DNA of 64,000 nt from positions 18,554,305-18,618,304 of the forward strand of contig JAPWDM010000006.1 of assembly GCA_035578155.1 (NCBI GenBank), written 5' to 3'. Positions 10,040 through 22,160 of this stretch are shown one piece after another (within the stretch, counting starts at the first letter, position 1; each line of letters begins with the position of its first letter). Under the pieces are notes generated by a model, which had not been told where the DNA came from, did not search any database, and worked only from the letters and a program-made list of their open reading frames with translations. Both the position numbers and the translations under genes were made by a program. Origin of the DNA: Brachynemurus nebulosus (taxonomy: Eukaryota; Arthropoda; Insecta; Neuroptera; Myrmeleontidae).

Positions 10040-11816
10040 CATGAGGTTGTTAAAACTTTAAACTTATATTTACCTTTAAATAATTTGAATTTTAAATTAA
10101 TGTTTGGCTGAGAAAAAATTGTGGCAATTACATATCGCATAGTAAGTTTAAATTCAACATGTATGTGTAAGAAGATGTCACGTATGTACATCATGTTCTT
10201 GGTACTGTCGTACTTGCTTATATACGGAGGTATTCCTCTTTTTTTTTTAGAAAATCATGTTTAAATACTCTGAAAGCAATTAAAACTGTGCGCGAGTAAA
10301 TCTTTCATATCAATGTTAATTAGAAAATATTTTTATATGCATACCAAGTGTTGCAAAATCTTACTTATTCAAAACTCCGTAAATATATAAAAGGGTAAAT
10401 TTCAAGATGACAGGTGCTTCTACCTATATTTCAAAATTAAAATCATTAGTAGATTACGATTATAACTGTCAGAAAGGCTATTTTTAACTAAATTATTAAA
10501 AAATGATGCGTAAAGTATATAGCACGACAAGTATAGGTGAATCTGCCCCGGAAGCGAATCATTTTAATAGCTATATTACTGGTATGGTAAGGCTGTAAGT
10601 AATTGATATCTACAATTTTGGCGGCCAAAACTGAGTAGTTATGGAAATAACTAAAAAAATTTAAAAAATTACAATTTTTTTTTTCTTGGTAACTACTCAA
10701 CTTAGGAAAATAATTCCAAATCCACATGAAGGCAAACACTCTCAAGAATATTAAACATATTTATTATCGTATCAGTCCTCGTTATTAAGGATAATAACAA
10801 GCATAGTATCAGATCCAATGTTATTTTTATTGGGTTCCAATTGAGCGACCACTTCAAAAAAAAATTCAGTAACTGTCCCCTGATGCACTTAATTACTGCA
10901 CCAAGTCTCATCAAAATTCAAGGGCTGCAACATGGTAAAAAAAAATATTTTTCATTTCTAATCGGCTGAACCGCCCCCCTCCAGTTCCTATCCACCGCCA
11001 TAAAAAAAGGGCCAGCTTTTATAGCTTAAGGCTCGAACAGTCGCTAGAGCGAACATGAATTTTGCAAGTTCTTGTATTTTCGCAATTCTATATGCATTAT
11101 TCATTGGTAATAATGTCATATGTGTATGTTTGTCATAATTCAAGTTATGTTTCATCTTATTCTTATTTTTTTTGCATTTATGTATCTGTTCAAGTCATAC
11201 GTTCAAGTGGTTCAAGTTACATACATTTACTGTTCTGGTGCAGACTGCGGCATGTGTTCTCAATAAGAAAAAAAAACATTAAAAAAAAATAAAACAAATG
11301 TTTTGTGTCTCACTTCAAACTAATTACTAAAAATGAATTATTACCACAAAAAATAGAAACTATAATAATATTTTAGCAAAAAGTTATTATTATACATTTT
11401 AAATAATAAATATGTAAATGAGAGATGGAAGAGTTTTAATTTGATTTGATTAGAGTGAGATGGTGTGACCACATGTTTTAAATACGTGTGTAGTAAGTAG
11501 CTGCGGCTACTCTATAAATATTTTGGTTGATTTGTTTCTAGTCATACGCCTGTAAATCAGACTGACACGTTGCAAGTTGAATTAACGTCACTTTTTCAAT
11601 GTGTGGTAATATATTTTAAATGTTCCCGTCACATTTATTTTATCATTAATAAAATAATCAAAATAATAAAAGTAATTTTTTTGTAATGAAATTTAAAATA
11701 GACGAGGAAATTTTTTGAGTTGAAGTTCCGGAAGTTATGAACAGGATTGTTACGTTTCTAGTTTTTTATTGTGGGTTTTGGACAGGCCGGTTCTCCAAAA
11801 TTTTGTGTAGTAAAAT
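10040..11816. other. AT-rich non-coding stretch
   Basis: Nothing supported. Short frames at 10488-10914 and 11062-11292 lack domains and codon structure. Confidence 0.55.
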
Positions 11817-12483
11817 TTCTTAAAAGGACAATGCGTGTAATTGCCCCCCAGCGCCCACTAGTGAGATATGTGTTTTCTGAGAGCCCCTTCCTAGTAGGTC
11901 ACAAATATACTCATCTTAGGTATGGAGAACCTGGCCTTCAAAAGTTCTGACGTGCAGTAGGTTTTGCATACTCCACATCGTGGCCATTTCTTAAGGAAAC
12001 GATGTGTGTTGACCTGCAGCGGGCTTTAGAGTCCCCTTCTGGAGGGTGCACTTTGGACTACCTTATTTCGGCAATCTACCAAGGGGTCTGCCAGAAATCG
12101 CCACCGGTAGGACTCCTAAACTTCTCTTCGGATACTCTCAATGTACAGGTTTGAAGCCGCTCGGTACGTTTTATGCCATAGGCCACGTGAAAAAACGAGG
12201 TTAGGCCACTTGCCAGGAGAGTGGTTTTACACAGTGATAGGCCGGCACACGAAATGTCTCATAACCCATTTGTACCTATACCGAGTATCCCGTTTAGCTA
12301 TGGCCACGTGCAGACTTTTTGTACAATTGACGCCCAATAACTTTTGAAGGCCAGGTTCTCCATGAACATGCCCATTGACAAAGTTGGACTACTTGACCAG
12401 GGCTGTCGATCGACACCGGTCTCAACTTTGGGCGCTAGGGGGCAGCTCCTCATAGAGTTTTGCCCATTGTCCTTTGAAATTAA
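11817..12483. repeat. GC-rich inverted-repeat island
   Basis: This block is clearly richer in G and C than the DNA around it. Outer ends are inverted: ttaaaaggacaatg near 11819 pairs with cattgtcctttgaa near 12470, and ccccagcgccca pairs with tgggcgctaggggg. A perfect 23-bp inner pair lies at 11923-11945 and 12339-12361 (ggagaacctggccttcaaaa arm). The 68-codon frame at 12141-12347 has no recognisable motif. It is probably a non-autonomous element of unknown class. Confidence 0.55.
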
Positions 12484-13882
12484 TAATTTATTTTATAAGA
12501 CAGATACATCATACACAATGAATGAAAATTAGCTTATTCTAAATTGTAATGAAATTTGAAATATAAAATTCCAGGAATTTTTATTTAAAACGTTTTAGAA
12601 ATTTTTCGTCGTATGTTTCTAAAACTTCTTACGGTTTTTTGTCGTGGGTTCTTAAAATTTTTAATTTTATTTTTTCGAAAAAGCGACCTACTGTACGAAA
12701 CACTATTCGCGCAAATACGATTGCACTTGACCGCAATTAACAGCATTCAAAGTATTTGTTAAAATTCTTAATTTCACGAATTTTATTTCTATCTCGAAAA
12801 CCCGGAATATTCTGGAAAAGGTTGGACGTTGGACCCACTTTCATCACATCTGGTTGACTACAATCATCCCACAACTACCGGCTCTCAAAGCAGTTATTCT
12901 GGAAACGGCTGGACCAATGTATGTTTTTAAGTTAGGTTTTAAAAATTATTAATCTTATCTTTATTTTGGAAATCTTGGGATATTTCTTTCTCCAATTAAC
13001 ATTTTAACATTTTATCATTTATCGTTTTATTTGTGTTTGTACCTATATAACGAAAATTTGTTGCCTAGCAATTTAACGAAAAGAACTGAAGAAAGTTAGT
13101 TAAATTCTAAAGACAAGCAATTCTGTGTTCTAAGCGATAAATTAAAAATTAAATCGCACCTGTATACCAAAACATGAATACATAAAAGACTTTCCTAATT
13201 TATGTCTCTATTTTCAAAAATTTAACAAGAAACAATTCCCATCGATCAATTCAATTACATATTTTGCTTCACAGACAGACAGATATACATATGCTTTTAA
13301 TAATTTTTATTTTTACCAAAGTGATTTGTTATATTGCCAAAAAAATAAACGGTGTGTAGGAATATTTTGTGAAAAATTGATTGTTTCGAGGAAAATTTAA
13401 TTATAATTGTATCTACTCAAACAATAAACATAAAATATTGGATACTTAAAAGAAATCATAAAAAATACAATATATACCTACTAATATTTTGCTGAAATAA
13501 TATATAAAAATTTCAGTGGCGTTTCGTGACCTAACATATTTTGATCAGGGTTAACATATTTCGTTAGAAAAAATGAAATAAAAACAAAAATAGCGTAGTC
13601 TAATTTACTTCTAAGTTTACAAGACATGTAAAAAGTTAAGAAACAGGATAAATTCTCAAATAGTGTAGCTTCAAATCATGGTTCTGAACCTACTAATTTT
13701 TAGGATTTCGTAGCACTGCACTGTGCAACGAATTCCTTGTGAATTTACTTTGTTTGTCATCTCTTTGTGTGTCAAACACGTATGTGTTTGAAATTAGGTT
13801 TTTGAAGAAAAATTTTTTTTGTCATAAATGGAAAGGTCATAAATATATAAGTTTTATAAGAAAAAACTTTGTTATTTTTTTT
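12484..13882. other. AT-rich non-coding stretch
   Basis: No coding, RNA or repeat feature could be supported. Confidence 0.55.
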
Positions 13883-13883
13883 A

Positions 13884-14792
13884 GGTACCGTAAAACCGTC
13901 TAGACCCGAACAGGGGGTCTAGACCCGGACACTTTGCACCAATCTTCAAAATAAATAATTTCTACATTGACCTGCAACAATAAACATTTATTCTTGACGT
14001 CATTAGAGAGAGAAAAACATCCTCTAAACAGCTGTACCAATAAAAACTACGGATTTCAATATTTACTATCCCATTTTACAGGATTACTATCCTACAGTTT
14101 TTCAAAGAAATAAAATGTGTGTCTAACTTAGACATGTAATGTTCGTCATAATTGTTATATTGTTTTAGTTTTGACATGTATGTGTTCAGAATTTTACTGC
14201 GCATCATTTAATGATGTTTGAAGTTATATTCGATGTATATATAAAAAAAATACATGCTATATATGTATATCCGTTTAGACCCGGACACATCAGTTTATTA
14301 CACTATGGCCGCGATTCGCACCAGTTGTAACTCCCACTGTCCATATGTTAATGTTCCCGCCAGAATTACGCGGTTTATGCCTCCTGGTGCCATATCGTAT
14401 GTTTACTTTATAGAGAGGCATACTATGCATTGCCCCCTCTCCCTTTCCACAAAATATTTTGAAGTCTTTGACAGGTTCAAAGACATCGGACGATATAAAA
14501 TACTGTCCTAAACCCGACGGGAGAGGTTAGTTTGCATGTTATTACATTATTTAATTAAGTGTCCGGGTCAAGACGGATTTGGGGTGTAGACCCGGACACT
14601 TACTAATTATTTTTTATTTTTTTTATTTTTGCTTATAATGAAACAAATGGGTCCGGGATATAACAAACAATATACGGCTCTTTCTAATGGTAATATTTTA
14701 TTGGTAATATCTATGAAGGAAACATGTATAAACATAAAACTATATCAAAAAATGTAAAAAAGTATCTGGGTCTAGACGGTTTTACGGTACGT
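13884..14792. mobile_element. TIR element with repeated tctagacccggacac motifs
   Basis: The left end ggtaccgtaaaaccgtctag and the right end (about 14768-14790) are inverted copies of each other, about 25 bp. The motif tagacccggacac or its complement occurs at least five times inside (near 13905, 13920, 14277, 14560, 14590). That resembles the subterminal motif arrays many DNA transposons use for transposase binding. The right part (about 14519-14790) recurs at 29391-29662. The 85-codon frame at 14254-14511 has no recognised domain. Confidence 0.6.
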
Positions 14793-15018
14793 AATAATTA
14801 AGAAGTTATATTAAATTAAAAATAAATTTTTTAACTTAGAACCGATAACGGGCCCATAGTTCCCGAGCGCTTGTATGACGTAATAAAGGTTATATGATCT
14901 AAACATAAGTACATTAGTGGCTTTATTTTCAATTAGATTATTGTTACAATGAAATTGTTGTTTCTATCCAAATTACTGCTTGCTATAAACATCACTGTAT
15001 TGAATAACTTATTTGAAA

Positions 15019-15127
15019 ATGTCTAACTTAAAGAAATATCGAGCTTGTTTTGTACCACTTTGTGATAACAATACGAAAATAAATCTGGTAAAAATGTCCC
15101 TCAAGATTTTGAACGTCGAAATCAATG
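15019..15127 (+). pseudogene. THAP-like zinc finger fragment
   Basis: From the ATG at 15019 the frame reads MSNLKKYRACFVPLCDNN, resembling the start of insect THAP-type fingers in which the first two zinc ligands are C-x4-C. The next expected block, with a VPxDxxRR pattern, is readable only after a one-base frame change (NKSGKNVPQDFERRNQ, ending at a stop at 15125). The later ligands and the AVPTIF-like end were not found. This could be a decayed exon or a trace of a P-element/Phantom-type transposase. The fragment is short, so chance similarity is possible. Confidence 0.4.
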
Positions 15128-15129
15128 AA

Positions 15130-16689
15130 ACAAAACCAATAATTTTTCCTACTAAATTTCAATAATTCTGACACTTTTGACATATTACCTTTATGACGTC
15201 ACAGACGTCGCGATCTTTTGTAGGGTTGATTTTAAGCAAATGATATTTTTAAAAATATTTAAAAGTTTTAATTAATTTATTATTTATTATATATTTATAT
15301 CGTTTCTAACAAATTCATCGGTTATCAATATTATTTATGATATAGATTTGAAATAAAACAAAAAGAATGATATTTATTTTTTATTTACAAACCCAATTTT
15401 GAAATAATAGTTCCCTCAATTTGAATATGGGGCATTTATTTACAATTGTATTATTATCTTTACTATAAAAATATCTTGTTAATTTTAATTTTTACATCTT
15501 TCCAACTTTGGTTTCATCAAACGAGTAGGTACCTACAGATTTAGCTCCATTATCAGCATAAACCACGCTACAAATATAAGCTATGCCTATTAAGCCGACG
15601 CGAGCTCGATAATACTCGAATAGTTAGTTAGGTTCATTGGGTGCCATTAATTTATATTATCTGATATCTCCTAAATAACTTAATTTTATTCTAAATAGTT
15701 GCGATATCAATAGGTTTATCAAAATTTGTTAAGTAATTTTTAAACTTTTTGCTTGTACAAGCCAAATTGTTAATACCCATATTTTTCGATTTAATTAACA
15801 CTTAATGTCAAGTAAAATGATCTGATTAATTATGTAACGGGTTATTAATTAATTTTATAATTCATCATCAAAAAATAATTAAATTTTTAACGCTACATTA
15901 CAATGTGACAGTATAATCTTGTATCACTTACTTTTATTTCAAGTTGGATATTGTTTAAAAAAAAAAACTAAATAATTACTCATCAGTTGAAACACTTCAA
16001 AGGAATTTCTTTCATACAATTATTTATTATAATAATTTTTGAAAATCCTAAAAGTCATATATTATAAGATTTTATGTTCAAAAATACTCATAATATATTT
16101 TTCGAAAAAAAACTTTTATGATTAAAGAAGATTGTCGAAGAAAATTATTTCTTAAAATATTCATTCATTTCGGTATTAAATTACGACTGCAGCAGTTGTA
16201 ATGCTGGCTGTGTTTTAAAATTTTTTTCCCTGCTCTTATAAAATAATCGTATTAAAAATCTGAAAATGAAAGAAATATCAGTCAGTGGTGTAGCTAATAG
16301 GATCAAATTATGCGTTGAGGTTTAAAAAAAAAATTGTAATATTATCTAATTTTTGATTATAATCTTCAATTTATTGTTGTATATTACGATAGAACTCGTA
16401 GAACAAGATTTAAAATAGAAGCTTGATGAGTCGTGTTCACCAAACAAATTCAGCTGGTTGTAAGGGAAATATTCACAGTAAAACGTACTTACATGGAAAC
16501 CGCAAGAAGATAAAAATTCTGAAAATTCGCCAAAATGTAGAGGGTATTTATTATGGGCGCAAGCTAAAAAGAACCTTTTTATCTACATCTTTGTTTATCA
16601 TATTAATAAACAGAAGTTTTTGGTCTCATTCATTTAAAAAACGTGATTATATAACTATGTAAATAAATGGAAATTGCCTTTCCCTCACC
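15130..16689. other. AT-rich non-coding stretch
   Basis: Nothing supported. Frames such as 16423-16662 show no domain. Confidence 0.55.
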
Positions 16690-16919
16690 CAGGGTCGGAT
16701 TTACACTTCTAATGTGGCCTCTCAATACTTCACAAGTGGAAGCCCCCTTGGGGAATTTTCGAAATTTTTTCAAATTTTTCCGAAAAATATGATTGGCGAG
16801 CCAAGAAACAAAACAAAAGTGCTTACCCTTTTTATTCAATTCCTTAATTTGGAGATTTTATTCGATTTTGTGGACCCCCGGGCACGTGCCCCAAGTGTCC
16901 TTATGTAAATCCGGCCCTG
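16690..16919. mobile_element. hAT MITE, 230 bp
   Basis: Begins cagggtcggatttaca and ends tgtaaatccggccctg, a clear hAT-type TIR. The subterminal GC-rich blocks (gcccccttgggg and acccccgggcacgtgcccc) are typical of hAT MITEs. Flanking 8-mers ccctcacc (16682-16689) and tcctcccc (16920-16927) match at 6 of 8 positions. It is non-coding; the short frames over it are chance. Confidence 0.8.
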
Positions 16920-16980
16920 TCCTCCCCGCAACTTTTGAAGATCTTTTGATATAAAAAAGGTCACCAATAAATAAAACATT

Positions 16981-17070
16981 TTACTTTGCAAAAATACCAC
17001 TTTTATTATTAAAACTCTTATGGCATGTTTCGGTCAAGACCATCATTACCAAACAACCTGTTGCTAAATT
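16981..17070. repeat. Dispersed repeat fragment related to 282-450
   Basis: ttttactttgcaaaaatacc followed by acttttatta matches the outer arm of the foldback at 282-450. It diverges after about 40 bp. Confidence 0.4.
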
Positions 17071-17647
17071 AAGCGAATTTGAGTGCTTTCCCAGTATTAT
17101 TTACTTAGAAAAACATGTGCTTTTTTTTAGAAAATAACTAAACTCAGATGCATTGCTAGCGTTGGCTAAAATCTGTCTTGGTGTTACATTTTTTTGTAAG
17201 ACTATTTTCATAAAATATATCCTTCACAAAGACCTTTTTATATACATAATAGTAAATTATTTCCTGAATCAGTAACGCAAGAATGATATTAAATTTTATG
17301 AATATATACACAAAATTAAAGAATAAATATGGAATTATATGATTTGAGTGAAAACTTGGGTGAAAACTTCATTTTTATGCAAAAGAAAGTTAACTTTATG
17401 TTTGTTATTTATTGTATATAATGAAGCGAGTGTAAAGAAAGTTTTCTTTTTTTTTTTGAACGTTTAAAATCTATTTTAAAATTAATATTTATGAGTGGTA
17501 ATAAAAACAATACGAACGAACGGCCACGGTAAAAAACAGTGGCTGTAAAGTTGGGACCGTTGTGCGTGTAAAATATAATAAATAATTTTCATTTTCATTT
17601 TTGTATGTTATTTGTGCTGTGTATTTTTTTTCTCCTGCTGCTTTTTG

Positions 17648-18703
17648 GTACCGTAGAAACACCCTAACTTTACCTATTCAACATAACTTTATCATACCAC
17701 ACTTTTTGTTTGAAAAACAATTAAAATTTCTTGGCTTCATTTTTTTAGTGACACAGCTATTTCTAACAAACAACTAGTGTCCGCACAAACGCGTTTTCAA
17801 GGAGTGACCAATTTTTTATAGCTGGTTTTAGCATACACAACGTCGTCAAAAGTATGGAGACACCTTGGCTCAGGGGGTGTCCACACTTTTGACATGGTAT
17901 TGTACCACAACACTAAGTACAGTGCCACGTTAAAAGTGTGGGCACCCCTAGCCTAAGATGTCCCCATACTTTTGACGACGTAGTGTTTGCTAAAACCCAC
18001 TATAAAAAATTGATCACTCCGTTTGTGCGGAACTGCGGATCAATGTCCTCCTCACTCTACTTATTTCTTTTAAGAAATGTGCTTTGTTCCCGAGCCTTTT
18101 TATTTCTCTCCACAGGCTTGACTACCATTTCTTTAAAATCATTAGCTCTTTTCGGTTTATATGGTACATTCATGTTTTCAAAAAGTCTGCAAACCTTAGC
18201 TGATATACTTCAGAAGCTATAAAACTTAGGTAGGTAAAAAATATATAATCTCGTGAGTATTTAGAAATAATTTTCACAATCATTTATTCCCGCGGTTTAG
18301 TAAAGTTAGGATTGCTTAACAATTCCTTATACATTATCAACGGACACCTAGCACAAATACAATAAATTGGAGCACCTATTAAAAATTTGAAATATATTAC
18401 GTTTCATTGATTAACAACAGTGTGTCGAAAATAGTGGCCTACTAAATAGTGGAATATTTAAATTTTACAGTATCTTTTATATTTCACTAAAAAACATGGG
18501 TTGGTAAAATTAAGAATTCGTTGACATCTTAACCTATTACTGTTCGCTTTTTTGGCTAGTAATTTAAGTTTTTGCAAAACTTAAACGCGTTTATCAGCTG
18601 ATTTCATTAAACCCCTTAAATATAACCAAAATAATTTCGTCTTCATTTTATTTAAATTTAAATCGAAAATTATTATTGTAAAGTTAGGTGTCTCTACGGT
18701 GTC
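17648..18703. mobile_element. Possible TIR element around a palindrome
   Basis: gtaccgtagaaacaccctaa at 17648 is the imperfect inverse of ttaggtgtctctacggtg at about 18685-18701. Between them lies the 260-bp palindrome at 17775-18037. Related sequence (gtaaagttgggaccg, then gtgtaaaatat) also lies just left of the TIR near 17545. The element limits are therefore uncertain. Confidence 0.4.
17775..18037. repeat. Palindrome, about 110-bp arms
   Basis: The arm starting gtccgcacaaacg at 17778 returns as cgtttgtgcgg at about 18021. Inside, cgtcgtcaaaagtatggaga (17841) pairs with ccccatacttttgacgacg, and ggtgtccacacttttgac pairs with ttaaaagtgtgggcacc. The centre is near 17912. The open frame at 17938-18222 overlaps the right arm and is not a gene. 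Confidence 0.75.
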
Positions 18704-18867
18704 TAGTGTGTAAAATATTCTGCTGCTTTGTATTCTTCTGTTGTATGTTTATAGATATTATTAAAATGATTTTGTTGTGTTTTTTATTAAAATATAAATT
18801 TTAGTCACAATGCTACTAAATTGGTGCACGATTTTGGATACCACACAACACGTGTAATGGAAAATTA

Positions 18868-19832
18868 CACTAACAAGGGGAGTGTACAGCCTTGGGGTCG
18901 GCGATTTAGCTGAAAATTTTTCTGGTGATAGAGTACACCTAATATGTTAATATATTAGAATAATAGCGCGCACTATTTAGAAAAAACTATAAAAAAAATT
19001 TTAAAAAATTTTAATCGAACTGGTATTGTTAATAAACCTGTAAAAGATACCTGTGTACAACGAGTTCAATAGACTAGTGGTAGCGAGTTGGCTCCGTAAC
19101 ATAATGGTCCTCCGTTCGGAACCAGCTGTAATCAATGAAACTTTTTATCATTTTTTTTTTTTTTATTATTAACAAAAACCTTATTTATTTATAAAAATTA
19201 TTATTTAAAAAATGTATTTGTACCAAATCTTTAAAATAACTACTTACGACTTATTATGTATACTATATTACGTATACTTGTTACGTATACTATGTTACAA
19301 AAAAAGCAAGAAGCAAATAAAAAATAATTAAAACATTAAAAATAATTAAATCTTTTCCAATAAAAATATGAATGTATGTATTATAAGATTATAAAAGTTA
19401 TTTACCAGTAAATTTTAAAAAAAAGGTACTGAAAAAATTTAAGTCGTTAGTAGTTATTTTAAAGATTTGGTACAAATATATATTTTAAATAATAATTTTT
19501 ATAAATAAATAAGGTTTTTGTTAATAATAAAAAAAAAAAAAAAAAAATTGATAAAAAGTTTCATTGATTACAGCTGGTTCCGAACGGAGGACCATTATGT
19601 TACGGAGCCAACTCGCTACCACTAGTCTATTGAACTCGTTGTACACAGGTATCTTTTACAGGTTTATTAACAATACCAGTTCGATTAAAATTTTTTAAAA
19701 ATTGTTTTTAGAGCTTTTTCTAAATAGTGCGCGCTATTATTTTAATATATTAACATATTAGGTGTACTCTATCACCAGAAAAATTTTCAGCTAAATCGCC
19801 GACCCCAAGGCTGTGCACTCCCCTTGTAAGTG
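18868..19832. repeat. 965-bp palindrome with tRNA-like boxes in its arms
   Basis: The left arm (18868-19252, beginning cactaacaaggggagtg) and right arm (19441-19832) are reverse complements at most positions. Each arm contains a tRNA-like stretch (left copy about 19066-19128): tagactagtggtagcgagtt resembles an A box and D arm, and tccgttcggaaccagc resembles a B box. The anticodon and T stems do not pair well, so it is not a working tRNA. A single diverged arm lies at 53395-53597. The inner spacer is AT-rich. Confidence 0.82.
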
Positions 19833-20384
19833 ATGAACTGGCTTCCTTCATATATGAAATTTTTGTACTGAATGGAGAAAAAGTTTTTAATATTGGTAAA
19901 AAAATTGCCTTATTTTGTATTAATTAGACGGCGCCTCAGAAATTTTCCGATATAGTTAGCAAATATTTTTTTTTACGAAAACTTTTTAGGAATTTAAAGT
20001 TTGGAATAATGTTAGACACTGATGACCCACACACGAATATCCTTCAATATCCAAAGAAAAAAAAGTTTTAATTAACATCTATGTCGTATGGGGTATCATT
20101 TGAAAGAACTATCTCTAAGAATTGTAAAAATATATTTTGTTTAGGATTTAGTGCAAAATTTGCTAAAAATGACCATCTTCCTATGATTTCCTAGGTTTCT
20201 AAAGATAAATTTTAACACGGTTAGTAGACATGGCATCACAGATTATTGGAAAACTACGAAGTTTTTCGATAGTGTAATATTTGCTGAAAAGAAATGTTAA
20301 AAATACACATAAATAAAAAGGTTAATTTGGTCTATTGATAGACTGTTCATTGTACGAAACCCTAATTGTGCTATTTTTTGTTTT
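19833..20384. other. AT-rich stretch with a weak repeat
   Basis: The part at 20086-20180 (ggggtatcatttgaaagaac, then tgctaaaaatgaccatc) is a diverged match to 31600-31715. Nothing else is supported. Confidence 0.4.
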
Positions 20385-20720
20385 CGAGATAACTCTCGAA
20401 CGAAATGTCCCACTTTTAGGAAATTTGGTGAAAATATTGAAAGTCTCAAACCGTTGTGACGAGTTCGTTAACCAAACACTTCCGATGCCCGGAACATGGT
20501 TTTTTTGACAATTCTCGTGAGAAAAATTAGTTTTTGCCAAAATTTCCCCTTATTCAAAAATTTTTGCGACATTTTTTTTTTACACCATTGAAACAGGGAG
20601 GAAAAAATCACACAAAAACGTCTTTAAACTGTTATTCTATGTCAGCTAGTTTCCGAGAAAAACTAATTTTTGTAAATGGAAATTCGCTATGTTATGCAGG
20701 TTGCTTTGACAGCGGTATTT
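20385..20720. repeat. Family M arm, near full-length single copy
   Basis: Runs from agataactctcgaacgaaat to the terminal block ttatgcaggttgctttgac. It has all blocks of the family in order but neither an adjacent TA array nor an opposite arm, so it is a solo half-element. Confidence 0.75.
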
Positions 20721-20722
20721 AG

Positions 20723-21825
20723 ATTCACTATGGTGCAAAACATTTTATACGCAAGTGTACTTTTTCTTTTAAATATTACCAAAGAATAAAAAAAATTCAT
20801 TAAAAAATAAAGAAAAAAATGTATATTCAAAAACTTCCTGATGTAATTTCCGATTCTACTGTTTTTTTTTTTTATTCACTTGCTGGAATACTCTCTGGTG
20901 CTGTGTGATTATGCTCGTGGCATTGACATAGGTGAAGTTGACGATGATGATGAAGACAAACAGACAGACAGACAGGATGCAAACGAGAACGGATTTGTTT
21001 TTAAATTTGTAACTTATGTACGCGGAGGCTCATCATATTATAAACAGACGTACGGACGTTCTCAGATATTTCATTCTTTACGTGGTTCCTTAATCTTTAT
21101 ATTCCATCACCGTTAAAGTTTATTTTTACGTAAAAAAATAACTGAAGGTATAATTTTAAAACAAAACAATCTCCGTCCTAATCAGTATTTTGTTTTTTTA
21201 AAATCGGCGCTCGTGGCGTAAGAATCATTTTTTCGACGGAATATATTTTGATGAATATGTTAAAATGTGAGATAACAGAAAAATATTGTGCCTTTTTTTG
21301 TGAAAGTTGATAATAAAGTTATTTTTTGATATTAACATTTTTTTTTTTGAAAATAAAAAATTTAATGCGTTAATAAAGTTTTTAACAAAATGATTGACAA
21401 CAGTGTTTTTTATAATAATATGGTGGTTATTTGGGGCGGTATTAGATTTAATATTTATTATCTCTAACAGGAATCAAGTAGGCTGAGATGATTTAAATCA
21501 GTAGGCGCTTTAAATCAGTATTTTCTAAATTTTTCTAAAATCGAATTATTTTTGCTTTGGCGATAAAAATTGCATTTTTCGGAATTTATTTTTATGTACG
21601 GCCCATGATAGCGAACGTCTAGCACAGTACAATACAACCTTTTTTGTTTCAAAAAAAAAAGAAAATGGAAGGGCTGCTAGCTTTAGGTTTAAAAATAGTT
21701 TTTGGCTGTAAAAAAAATCAATTATTGGGGTTAAGCTTTTTTATTTATAGCACTTAATAGCACACGGTTAGCACAATACGGCACAGTCTTTCTGTTTGGA
21801 AGAAACAAAATGAGGGTAGGAACAT
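20723..21825. other. Non-coding stretch
   Basis: Contains a short (caga)n run near 20960 and poly-T tracts. The frame at 20880-21116 reads through the caga run and has no domain. Confidence 0.5.
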
Positions 21826-22158
21826 GTGGTCGACCAAATGGTCGGAAAACGACATTTCATATTACATGACAAAATGTTATTCCAACTAACGATGGAAATG
21901 ATTTCAGGATACAATAATTATATTTAAGATTAAAGAATGGTTATTAAACATTTCTCTAATGGTTAAGGAAGTGCCGGTGTCTATCTGAATTACATGGTAG
22001 ACCAAGTGGTCGGAAAACGACATTTCATATTACACGACCTAATGTTATTCCAAGTAACAGAGAAAATGGTGCCAGGCTATAAGAATTCTATTTAAGATTA
22101 AAGAATGGCTTTTAAACATTTCTCTAATGGTTAAGAAAGTGTCGATGTTTATCTGAAG
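21826..22158. repeat. 168-bp satellite, two units
   Basis: The block ggtcggaaaacgacatttca starts at 21840 and again at 22008, a period of 168 bp. Each unit also contains taaacatttctctaatggtt and ends in a tatctgaatt-like block. Further units lie at 23947-24305, inside the hAT MITE at 44632-45392, and at 54735-54987 continuing after 55581. Confidence 0.85.
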
Positions 22159-22160
22159 TA

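Noticed and set aside
12141..12347. 68-codon frame in the GC-rich island
   Set aside because: GC-rich DNA has fewer chance stops; no motif was recognised and the inverted repeat cuts into it.
20880..21116. 78-codon acidic frame
   Set aside because: It translates a (caga)n run and its surroundings, with no domain.
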